17,919 nt of DNA, from assembly GCA_934692295.1 (NCBI GenBank), contig CAKUTL010000030.1, positions 1-17,919 on the forward strand, in the 5' to 3' direction. A model generated the notes under the pieces. It was not told the origin of the DNA, did not search any database, and worked only from the letters and a program-made list of their open reading frames with translations. Made by a program: the position numbers and the translations under genes. Shown here piece by piece: positions 1 to 6,490 of the stretch. How positions within the stretch are numbered: the stretch's first letter is position 1; each line of letters starts with the position of its first letter. Source of the stretch: an uncultured Candidatus Melainabacteria bacterium. Lineage in GTDB: Bacteria > Cyanobacteriota > Vampirovibrionia > Gastranaerophilales > Gastranaerophilaceae.

Positions 1-11
1 AAGGGAGAAAA

Positions 12-701
12 ATGGAACATTGGGTTTACACAGCTAGCATATTTGGGCATGGAGTATCATTTAATATGGATACCATTTTGACAATGTGGTTCACTATGTT
101 GTTATTAATTGTTCTTGCATTAATTACTACAAGAAACTTGAAAATGGTTCCTGGGAAATTGCAACTTGTTGGAGAAGGAATTATCAAATATTTCAACGAT
201 ATTTCTAAAGCAAGTATGGGTAATGAAAATGCTCAAAAACATATAGCAATAATTTTGACATTATTTATGTTTATTTTGACCGCAAATCTTGTTGGTCAAT
301 TACCGTTGAAGTTGATTCATCTTGCAAATGGAGAATTAGCTTCCCCTAACAATGATATAAATATGACAGCAGCAATGGCAATTGTTGTTTCTATTTATTA
401 TATATTTTACGGAGTTAAGAAGAACGGATTTAGATTCTTCTTCAAAGGATTCAGCATTGATGGTATAATTATCACTCTTGTTGACACTTTGGAATTGTTT
501 GTAAGACCGTTTTCATTGGCTCTTCGACTTTTTGCCAATATATTGGCTGGAGAGTTGTTGGTTGCAACATTTATTAGTTTGTTTGCAATCGTTTTACCAT
601 TACCGTTTATGTTATTTGAGTTGTTCGTAGCGTTGATTCAAGCTCTTGTATTTACGTTATTATCAACAACTTATATTTCAATGGCGGTTCAAGAAGAATA
701 A
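12..701 (+). CDS. atpB: F1Fo ATP synthase subunit a
   Basis: Subunit a is the membrane stator protein that forms the two half-channels for ions beside the c-ring. The 229-residue product is strongly hydrophobic, with membrane segments near residues 22-40, 77-97, 118-135, 150-170 and 185-225. The diagnostic helix LALRLFANILAGELL (169-183) holds the essential stator arginine R172 (E. coli R210 position) and E181, and Q210 lies in the last helix. A strong AAGGGAG ribosome site at 2-7 sets the ATG at 12. It is the first visible gene of the operon, and subunit c follows after 32 bases. AtpI, which often precedes it, would lie outside the window. Confidence 0.97.
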   Translation: MEHWVYTASIFGHGVSFNMDTILTMWFTMLLLIVLALITTRNLKMVPGKLQLVGEGIIKYFNDISKASMGNENAQKHIAIILTLFMFILTANLVGQLPLKLIHLANGELASPNNDINMTAAMAIVVSIYYIFYGVKKNGFRFFFKGFSIDGIIITLVDTLELFVRPFSLALRLFANILAGELLVATFISLFAIVLPLPFMLFELFVALIQALVFTLLSTTYISMAVQEE

Positions 702-733
702 GATTATTACCATTTAGATAAAGGAGAAATAAT

Positions 734-973
734 ATGGCAGTAGAACAAACTTTAGATTTAGCAAAATTAGGTGCAGGTATTGCAATTGGTTTTGGTGCAA
801 TTGGTGGAGGTTTAGGCTTAGGTATTGCTACAAAAGGTGTTTTGGATGCAATTGCTCGTCAACCGGAAATCAAAGCTGAAGCTTTTAAAAACTTTATTAT
901 TGGTGCAGGTTTAGCAGAAGCAACTGCTATTTACGCATTGTTTATAGCAATTATGTTATTGTTCTCTAAGTAG
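734..973 (+). CDS. atpE: F1Fo ATP synthase subunit c
   Basis: This is the 79-residue proteolipid of the rotor ring: two membrane helices (about 10-32 and 53-76) joined by the polar loop R42-Q43-P44 that contacts gamma and epsilon. Helix 1 carries the packed glycine run GAIGGGLGLG (21-30). The ion-binding carboxylate is E62 in helix 2 (GLAEATAIY). Compared with the sodium-binding c subunit of Ilyobacter, the Gln of helix 1 is replaced by L29 and the Ser after the Glu by A63, so proton coupling is more likely; this is inference by motif. An AAGGAG site at 721-726 fits the ATG. It lies between subunits a and b', as in cyanobacteria. Confidence 0.97.
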   Translation: MAVEQTLDLAKLGAGIAIGFGAIGGGLGLGIATKGVLDAIARQPEIKAEAFKNFIIGAGLAEATAIYALFIAIMLLFSK

Positions 974-996
974 GATTTAGTTAAGGAAGAGCCGAA

Positions 997-1437
997 ATGA
1001 TTGAATTTAATGCTACATTTTTAGTTGCAATGTTGAGTTTTGTGGTATTCATTATGATTATGAATGCAATATTTTATCGCCCAGTTTTGAATATTATGAG
1101 AAAAAGGGAAGAATATATTAATTCTAATTATAATGAAGCAAATAGTAATTCTGAAGAAGCTCAAAAACTTGATGCTCAAAGAACTGAAAAAATACAACAA
1201 ACTCAAAATCAATGCAGAACTGATATAAAAAATATAGTAGAAGAAGCTCAAAATATTGCTTCTAAAAATGCTCAGGATGCAAGAGCTAAAGTAAAAGACG
1301 AAATTCAATCAAGAAAAGACTCTTTGACAAGAGAAAGTGAAGCATTGGAAGGTGCTTTGAAATCGGGTGTAGTAACTGATTTAGCATCTTCTATTACTTC
1401 AAAATTATTAGGTAAAGACTTGGCAGTGAATAAGTAG
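997..1437 (+). CDS. atpF': F1Fo ATP synthase subunit b' (first b-type stalk subunit)
   Basis: This is a peripheral stalk subunit. One N-terminal membrane helix (about 6-27) is followed by FYRPVLNIMRKREEYI (26-41), the usual basic stretch where b-type stalks leave the membrane, and then a long charged helix rich in Glu, Lys and Gln, expected to form a coiled coil with the partner b subunit. The length of 146 residues suits b'. A GGAAGAG ribosome site sits about 5 bases before the ATG. The presence of two different b-type genes between c and delta is the arrangement of cyanobacteria, chloroplasts and some other phototroph-related lineages. In cyanobacteria this gene is called atpG, so the symbol must not be confused with the gamma gene. 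Confidence 0.9.
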   Translation: MIEFNATFLVAMLSFVVFIMIMNAIFYRPVLNIMRKREEYINSNYNEANSNSEEAQKLDAQRTEKIQQTQNQCRTDIKNIVEEAQNIASKNAQDARAKVKDEIQSRKDSLTRESEALEGALKSGVVTDLASSITSKLLGKDLAVNK

Positions 1438-1457
1438 TAAGGTGGCAGATATTAGTT

Positions 1458-1958
1458 ATGATGGAATTATTAAAAAAGTTAGCAGAATCAAATACTATCA
1501 ACTTTATTATAATGTTGGTCATTCTTTCTGTTATTGTTGTTAAGATGAATTTAAAATTTGCGATGGATACATCTATTTCAAATGTTGCAGGAACTATTAA
1601 AAAATCTGACGATGCCAAGGCTGATTCTATAAAAAAACTAGAAAAGTCCAAATATGACGTCGAAAAACTACCAACTGATATTGCAAATTTGGAAAATGAA
1701 GCAAAAGTAAAGGCTGATGTTTTCAAAAAACAAATTGAAGAGTCTTCTTCAAAAGAAATTTCTAATATTCAAAATAGTGTTTCTCGTATAATGTCAATTG
1801 AAGAAAAGAAAATTTCTAATAGTTTGCAGAAAAAAACAATTGAAGAGTCAATTTCGATGGCTGAAAATAATATCAAAAGAATGTTGTCTGAAAATCCCGA
1901 TTTGCATAGACAATTTATTCAAGAAAGTTTGGACGAGTTAGATAAGGTAAAATTATAA
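1458..1958 (+). CDS. atpF: F1Fo ATP synthase subunit b
   Basis: This is the second b-type stalk protein, 166 residues. A membrane helix (about 14-31) is followed by an almost entirely helical, Lys/Glu/Ser-rich region to the C-terminus that should pair with b' and end at the delta subunit. The sequence is divergent, and identity rests on topology and on its place between b' and delta. AAGGTGG at 1439-1445 favours the ATG at 1458 over the adjacent ATG at 1461. The stop codon overlaps the start of the delta gene by one base (TAATG), suggesting translational coupling. Confidence 0.88.
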   Translation: MMELLKKLAESNTINFIIMLVILSVIVVKMNLKFAMDTSISNVAGTIKKSDDAKADSIKKLEKSKYDVEKLPTDIANLENEAKVKADVFKKQIEESSSKEISNIQNSVSRIMSIEEKKISNSLQKKTIEESISMAENNIKRMLSENPDLHRQFIQESLDELDKVKL

Positions 1959-2503
1959 TGGCGGAAAAAATAATTTCTACAGTTTCAAAAATTTATGCAA
2001 AATCTTTAATAGACTTAGCGACAGAGTCTAATTCTTTGGATTTGTATCATGAACAATTAAAAAATGTTTTAGATTCTTTTGAAGCATCATCTGATTTGCA
2101 AAATGTTATGAATAATCCAACCCTTTCAGTTGAAAATAAAATTCAAATATTGGAGGAAGTTTTTGCTTCTCGTGTAGATAAAAAGATTTTAAATTTATTA
2201 AAACTTTTGGTTGAAAAGAATCGATTTAATGAATTTGAGTCTGTTTATCACGCATATTGCGAGATGTATGATAAAAAATCTAACAAAAAAACTGTTGAAG
2301 TTGTTTCAGCTGTAAAATTATCTTTTGAAGATAAGACAAATGTTTTGTTCAAATTGGAACATAAATTAAATTGTGAAATTACTCCATCTTGGAGTATCGA
2401 TGAAAATATTATTGCGGGACTTTTGTTTAAGTTTGATGATTCTGTAATAGATACAAGTGTCCGCACTAAGATAGAAAGTTTAAGTAAGAGTATATCAAGG
2501 TAG
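1958..2503 (+). CDS. atpH: F1Fo ATP synthase subunit delta (OSCP type)
   Basis: Delta caps the F1 head and links it to the b/b' stalk. The 181-residue product begins with the helical N-domain pattern (YAKSLIDLA at 13-21). It ends with the conserved C-terminal segment around IIAGLLFKFDDSVIDTSV, near residues 149-166, matching the family pattern of a small hydrophobic strand, an acidic turn, and a viDtSv element before the last helix. Its start overlaps the stop codon of atpF, and atpA follows after 11 bases. In cyanobacterial nomenclature this is atpD. Confidence 0.93.
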   Translation: MAEKIISTVSKIYAKSLIDLATESNSLDLYHEQLKNVLDSFEASSDLQNVMNNPTLSVENKIQILEEVFASRVDKKILNLLKLLVEKNRFNEFESVYHAYCEMYDKKSNKKTVEVVSAVKLSFEDKTNVLFKLEHKLNCEITPSWSIDENIIAGLLFKFDDSVIDTSVRTKIESLSKSISR

Positions 2504-2514
2504 AAGGGGAAATT

Positions 2515-4026
2515 ATGGCATTAATACAACCTGATGAAATAAGTTCGATTATAAAAAGCAAAATCGACAATTACGAACTTCAAACAGAAGTATCTAATAC
2601 CGGTTCCGTTTTGGAAGTAGGTGATGGTATTGCCAGAGTTTACGGGCTTCGTAATGTAATGGCAAACGAACTTGTAACGTTTGAAGATGGAAACGATACT
2701 TTGGGTATTGCAATGAACCTTGAAGAAGACAATGTTGGTATTGTAATCTTGGGAGAATACACAAATATCAAAGAAGGCACAACAGTTAAAACAACAGGCA
2801 GAATTGCTTCTGTTCCGGTTGGAGATGGCTTGATTGGCAGAATTGTTGACCCAACAGGTAAACCGTTGGATGGTAAGGGTGATTATCCTTATTCAAAAAC
2901 AAGACCAATCGAAAGAGTTGCTCCGGGGATTGTTGCAAGACGTTCTGTTTATGAACCGTTGCAAACTGGTTTGACCGCAATCGACGCTTTAACTCCAATT
3001 GGTAGAGGTCAAAGAGAATTGATTATTGGCGACCGTCAAACCGGTAAAACAGCTATTGCAATAGATACAATTATCAACCAAAAAGGTAAGGACGTAATTT
3101 GTATTTATGTTGCAATTGGTCAAAAGGCTTCAACTGTTGCTCAATTGGCTAAAACTTTAGAAGAACACGGAGCAATGGCTTATACAATTATCGTTTCTTC
3201 AACAGCTAACGAATCTGCTCCATTGCAATATATTGCACCATTTGCCGGCGTTGCAATCGGTGAAGAATTTATGGAACAAGGTAAAGCTGTTTTGATTGTT
3301 TATGATGATTTGTCTAAACACGCTCAGGCTTATCGTGCAATGAGTTTGCTTTTAAAAAGGCCACCAGGACGTGAAGCATACCCAGGGGATGTATTCTATT
3401 TACACTCTAGATTGTTAGAAAGAGCTGTAAAATTGAATGACGAACTTGGAGGCGGAAGTATTACAGCATTGCCGATTATTGAAACTCAAGCAGGCGATGT
3501 TTCAGCATACATTCCGACAAACGTAATTTCAATTACAGATGGTCAGATTTTCTTAGAAAGTAATTCTTTCAACGCTGGTATCAGACCGGCTATCAACGCA
3601 GGTATTTCAGTATCCCGTGTTGGTGGTGCAGCTCAAACTAAGGCGATTAAACAAGTTGCTGGTAAACTTCGTTTGGATTTGGCTCAGTTTAGAGAATTGG
3701 AAGCATTTGCTCAATTTGCATCTGACTTGGATGCTTCAACTAAGAAACAATTGCTGAGAGGTCAAAAATTAACAGAAGTGTTGAAACAACCTCAATACAA
3801 TCCGTTGAGCGTAGCAGAACAAGTTTCAATTTTGTTTGCGGCTAATGAAGGAATTTTGGATGACATTGATAATACTAAGATTTCAAAATTCAAAAAAGAA
3901 TGGTTTGTTTATTTCAACGCAAACTATTCAGACTTAGCTCAAAGATTGAACGCAGGTTCAGCTTTGTCAGATGATGATAAGAAAACTTTGATTGAAGGAC
4001 TAAATTCTTTCAAAAGTACTTTTTAA
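2515..4026 (+). CDS. atpA: F1Fo ATP synthase subunit alpha
   Basis: Alpha is the regulatory nucleotide-binding subunit of the F1 hexamer. All family landmarks are present in 503 residues: Walker A GDRQTGKT (172-179), Walker B strand VLIVYDD (259-265), the alpha/beta signature PAINAGISVS (358-367), and the arginine finger R368 just after it. Length and start are normal, with an AAGGGGA ribosome site a few bases before the ATG. Codon use is somewhat more GC-rich than in the stalk genes, as expected for a strongly expressed conserved protein. A strong hairpin lies between this gene and gamma. The catalytic beta subunit is not encoded in the window. Confidence 0.98.
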   Translation: MALIQPDEISSIIKSKIDNYELQTEVSNTGSVLEVGDGIARVYGLRNVMANELVTFEDGNDTLGIAMNLEEDNVGIVILGEYTNIKEGTTVKTTGRIASVPVGDGLIGRIVDPTGKPLDGKGDYPYSKTRPIERVAPGIVARRSVYEPLQTGLTAIDALTPIGRGQRELIIGDRQTGKTAIAIDTIINQKGKDVICIYVAIGQKASTVAQLAKTLEEHGAMAYTIIVSSTANESAPLQYIAPFAGVAIGEEFMEQGKAVLIVYDDLSKHAQAYRAMSLLLKRPPGREAYPGDVFYLHSRLLERAVKLNDELGGGSITALPIIETQAGDVSAYIPTNVISITDGQIFLESNSFNAGIRPAINAGISVSRVGGAAQTKAIKQVAGKLRLDLAQFRELEAFAQFASDLDASTKKQLLRGQKLTEVLKQPQYNPLSVAEQVSILFAANEGILDDIDNTKISKFKKEWFVYFNANYSDLAQRLNAGSALSDDDKKTLIEGLNSFKSTF

Positions 4027-4035
4027 TAATAAATA

Positions 4036-4064
4036 ATCAGGTTGGGTATTTTTACCCGCCTGAT
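4036..4064 (+). promoter_or_regulatory. Intercistronic hairpin between atpA and atpG
   Basis: The arms ATCAGG (4036-4041) and CCTGAT (4059-4064) enclose a second perfect stem, GGGTA (4044-4048) with TACCC (4053-4057), around a TTTT loop; a small TT/G internal loop separates the two helices. No U-tract follows directly, so it is not a classical intrinsic terminator. A likely role is 3'-end protection of upstream message or partial attenuation, which would lower gamma relative to alpha. The role is inference; the structure is visible. Confidence 0.7.
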
Positions 4065-4093
4065 ATTTCATAGTTATTTTAATAGGTAAAACG

Positions 4094-5026
4094 ATGGCAA
4101 ACTTAAAAGACATAAAAAACAGAATACAGAGTGTTGAAAGTACGAAGAAAATTACTCGTGCGATGAAAATGGTTGCAGCTGCGAAGGTAAAAAGAGCTGA
4201 AACCTCTGTAAAAACATCTCGTCCATATACAAGAGAATTGGTTTCAATGTTCCAAAAATTGATGAATTCAGTAACAGAATTTAGTAGTGAAACTTTGAAA
4301 ATCAAGCAGGCAATCGACGATTATCCAGCTTTGTTGCAGATAAGAGATGTTAAAACTGTTGGTATGTTAGTTATTACCTCTAATAAGGGGTTAGCTGGTG
4401 CTTATAATGCTAACGTTGTTCGTGATGCTTTACGAAGAATTGCTGAATATAAAAAAGAAGGTGTTGAAGTTCGTTTATTTGTTGCCGGACAAAAAGGTAT
4501 TTCCGCATTAAGAAAAAAATGCGAAGCCTTGAGCTGTCCTATAGAAAAGAAATATTTTTCAGCAATAGATGAACCTTCTCCTATTGAAGCTCGAGATATA
4601 GCTGAAGACTTGGCAGAATATTATGTTGCAAAGAAAATTGATAAGGTTGAAATTGTAACAACAAGATTTAAAAATATGATGAGTTATTCTGTTGAGAGTT
4701 GGCAAGTTTTACCGGTTGTTGGTGTTATGGATGTAAAAAAAAGAATTACGGATAACGTAATTGATCCATTGATGGAATTTGTTCCTGATAAACATCATAT
4801 TTTACAAAAAATTGTTCCAATGTATATGACAAATATTTTTTATCAAGCATTGTTAGAAGCTCAAGCAAGCGAATTAGCTTCAAGAATGACTGCAATGTCT
4901 GCTGCTACAACAAATGCAGATAAAATGATTCACGATTTGTCAATCGTATATAATAAAACACGTCAGACTGCAATTACTCAGGAAATTATTGAAGTTGTGT
5001 CTGGTGCAAATTCTCAATTAGGTTAA
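4094..5026 (+). CDS. atpG: F1Fo ATP synthase subunit gamma
   Basis: Gamma is the central rotor shaft. The N-terminus MANLKDIKNRIQSV with KKITRAMKMVAAAK (18-31) and the C-terminal signature ITQEIIEVVSGANS are unmistakable. The product has 310 residues. Between the VLP of the central domain and VPMYM of the C-terminal helix there are only about 33 residues, close to E. coli and far shorter than the roughly 58 that I recall for Synechocystis, so the cyanobacterial/chloroplast regulatory insertion is absent. A few extra residues instead lie near 60-75. No beta or epsilon gene follows. There is no terminator before the prepilin-like gene that starts 25 bases downstream, so the two may share a transcript. 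Confidence 0.96.
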   Translation: MANLKDIKNRIQSVESTKKITRAMKMVAAAKVKRAETSVKTSRPYTRELVSMFQKLMNSVTEFSSETLKIKQAIDDYPALLQIRDVKTVGMLVITSNKGLAGAYNANVVRDALRRIAEYKKEGVEVRLFVAGQKGISALRKKCEALSCPIEKKYFSAIDEPSPIEARDIAEDLAEYYVAKKIDKVEIVTTRFKNMMSYSVESWQVLPVVGVMDVKKRITDNVIDPLMEFVPDKHHILQKIVPMYMTNIFYQALLEAQASELASRMTAMSAATTNADKMIHDLSIVYNKTRQTAITQEIIEVVSGANSQLG

Positions 5027-5051
5027 TATATTTTATAGGAGTTTATATATT

Positions 5052-6161
5052 GTGAAATTCAACTATAGCTTGAAAAACGGGGGGGGGGGTAACCTCTTAA
5101 AAGAAGTCGTAGCCGATATTTTAGCGGATGGCACCCGCTTATTCCATTGTGGAGAGATAAAGTTAAGGAATAATAATTTGTTTTATTGCCAAGGAGAGGA
5201 AGGATTTGGTAGGTTATGTCATGCTGAATTTGTTTCCGCATCTCTATCTGGTGCGTTCGGACAGATATGCCGAAACAAGTTCGGAATGACAATTAATCAT
5301 AACAAATGTCGTCATCCTGAACTAGTTTCAGGATCTCTTACCGAACGCATAGGCGAGGTCCCCTCTCCAAGGGAAGAGAATTTATGTATATCTGCCCTCG
5401 CCCCTTGTGTGAGAGGGGTATCCTTCAAATGTGCATTCACACTTGCCGAAGTCCTAATAACCCTTGGCATAATCGGTGTTGTTGCGGCTATTACAATTCC
5501 AAGTTTAATTAATAATTATAAAGTAAAAGTATTGAAAACTCAGTTTATAAAAATGGAGTCAACAATCCAACAGGCTCTTTTAAAAACCTCTAATGAATTG
5601 GGTTCGCCTTTGTCTGATTTCTATGGTCCAGGTGCTGCTGATCCAAATTTGGTTAAACCTGCTTGTTTAGCTTTAGAAGAACAAGTTCCAGAGTTAAATG
5701 AAGTTTGGTTAAATCAATTTTCCGGTTTACAAAGAATTAGTCGTCAAAAATTAATAGATATGACTCATAATCATTGTAGTTCAGTATTTAATGCTAAAAC
5801 TAATTTAGGAACTTGGAAATGTTATTCTTTAGATAATACCTACTTACTTGCAAATGGTAGTTCTATTTCTGCTTTAGAATTTTCTTGGTATGGAAGATTT
5901 ACTCTTCCTTGTAGTGTGTCTTTTATGTTTGATACTAATGGACCTTTAAATGGGCCTAATCGTTTGGGATACGATGTTTTTAAATATGAATCATATGAAT
6001 ATTGGATGAATTCGTTGTGCGATCCGAATGTCAATAATTCTGAAAATGGCTATGGTTGTTATTATTACGCTCATAGAAATAAGAATCCTAAAGATTCGTC
6101 AAGACCGTATTGGGATATATTATATAAACCTTCGACTTATTGGTTAAAAAGTGGAAAATAA
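5052..6161 (+). CDS. Prepilin-like (type IV pilin / pseudopilin) protein with a repeat-derived leader
   Basis: A prepilin peptidase motif is clear: A128 then F129-T-L-A-E133, followed by the hydrophobic helix VLITLGIIGVVAAITIPSL. The expected mature protein is about 241 residues, with Cys pairs and a FDTNGPLNGPNRLGYDVF stretch (293-310) resembling the Asp/Asn/Gly loop of secreted pseudopilins. The surprise is the 128-residue leader; most are under 20. It encodes a G11 run (codons 10-13) and translated palindromic repeats (HAEFVSAS, RHPELVSGS). AGGAG at 5037-5041 supports the GTG start at 5052. An in-frame GTG at 5409 would give a normal short leader but has no visible ribosome site. The specific role (pilus, type II-like secretion or adhesion) cannot be told from sequence. 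Confidence 0.75.
   Translation: MKFNYSLKNGGGGNLLKEVVADILADGTRLFHCGEIKLRNNNLFYCQGEEGFGRLCHAEFVSASLSGAFGQICRNKFGMTINHNKCRHPELVSGSLTERIGEVPSPREENLCISALAPCVRGVSFKCAFTLAEVLITLGIIGVVAAITIPSLINNYKVKVLKTQFIKMESTIQQALLKTSNELGSPLSDFYGPGAADPNLVKPACLALEEQVPELNEVWLNQFSGLQRISRQKLIDMTHNHCSSVFNAKTNLGTWKCYSLDNTYLLANGSSISALEFSWYGRFTLPCSVSFMFDTNGPLNGPNRLGYDVFKYESYEYWMNSLCDPNVNNSENGYGCYYYAHRNKNPKDSSRPYWDILYKPSTYWLKSGK
5079..5089. repeat. G11 homopolymer inside the prepilin leader
   Basis: Eleven consecutive G lie 27 bases inside the reading frame that starts at 5052. It is the longest G-run in the window, in otherwise AT-rich DNA. Gain or loss of one G would shift the frame and uncouple the GTG start at 5052 from the pilin domain, the classical arrangement of slipped-strand phase variation. 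Switching itself is inference; homopolymer error in assembly is the main alternative. Confidence 0.85.
5122..5420. repeat. Cluster of palindromic repeats translated into the prepilin leader
   Basis: Four or five repeat units lie in tandem inside the coding frame. AGCGG (5123-5127) pairs with CCGCT (5135-5139). A large imperfect inverted repeat spans 5218-5290, with outer arms GTCATGCTGAATTTGTTTC and the reverse complement of GAAACAAGTTCGGAATGAC. A hairpin built on ATCCTGA (5314-5320) and TCAGGAT (5328-5334) follows. Next is a CTCTCC/GGGAAGAG unit near 5360-5377, and then CCCC...GGGG near 5401-5418. The translated phrases are typical of dispersed intergenic palindromes in other bacteria, suggesting that repeat DNA entered the gene and stayed in frame. 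Confidence 0.7.
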
Positions 6162-6164
6162 CAA

Positions 6165-6371
6165 TCAGACAATTTCAATCATTTCAGATAAAGAAAAATC
6201 CGTCAGAAGATTTTTTATGCTTGGAGTTGCTACTTTGTATTTAATTTTTGAGTTTGGATTTATAGAAAACTGTCGTGATGAAATTATTGCAATATGTTTT
6301 GCTGCTTCAAATATATTCATTTTAGACAAATCTATGATTTCTTCTTGGTGATTTATGATTTTTGTTTTCAT
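6165..6371 (-). CDS. Small protein, possibly an RNA polymerase omega-like subunit
   Basis: This is a 68-residue product. The ATG at 6371 is chosen over an in-frame ATG at 6386 because GAAAGGA (6378-6384) sits six bases before it. The reading frame NIFEAAKHIAIISSRQ followed by KYKVATPSIKNLL loosely matches the omega layout of a helix ending in an Ala/Arg-rich AxRARQ segment and then a 'kvttiAlkEi' helix. The key Arg residues are poorly kept, so this is only a hypothesis. It has no signal peptide or membrane helix. It converges on the prepilin gene with only three bases between the stop codons, and it is divergent from the kdsD operon. Confidence 0.55.
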   Translation of the reverse strand: MKTKIINHQEEIIDLSKMNIFEAAKHIAIISSRQFSINPNSKIKYKVATPSIKNLLTDFSLSEMIEIV

Positions 6372-6459
6372 ATAAAATCCTTTCATTTTTAATATCGGAA
6401 TTTTATTTGAATTTTTGATAAGAATTTGTAAAGATACTGCATTTGTAGGATATTTATTG

Positions 6460-6465
6460 TATAAT
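6460..6465 (+). promoter_or_regulatory. Promoter -10 for the kdsD-kdsC operon
   Basis: A perfect TATAAT lies 25 bases before the chosen start codon of kdsD, in the AT-rich gap between the divergent small gene and this operon. No convincing -35 sits 16-18 bases upstream (CTGCAT at 6437-6442 is the best placed and is poor). Confidence 0.5.
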
Positions 6466-6490
6466 TTCTTTAGATTTAGGTGAGGTGGAT

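Noticed and set aside
734..973. Sodium-driven ATP synthase
   Set aside because: The c subunit has L29 and A63 where sodium-binding rings have Gln and Ser, so the motif does not support sodium binding.
1021..1726. Minus-strand frames opposite the b' and b genes
   Set aside because: They are antisense shadows of Lys/Glu-rich coding DNA, with Phe/Ser/Ile-rich translations and no ribosome sites.
6194..6215. Terminator for the first prepilin-like gene (AAAAATC/GATTTTT)
   Set aside because: The stem is almost all A-T, it lies inside the coding region of the minus-strand gene, and there is no separate U-tract.
6151..6351. A 66-codon plus-strand frame overlapping the end of the prepilin gene
   Set aside because: It has no ribosome site, starts inside the upstream gene and lies wholly opposite the minus-strand gene at 6165-6371, which has a good ribosome site.
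6485..6490. GTG at 6485 as the start of kdsD
   Set aside because: It lies within the GAGGTGG ribosome site itself; the ATG at 6491 (or 6500) fits better.
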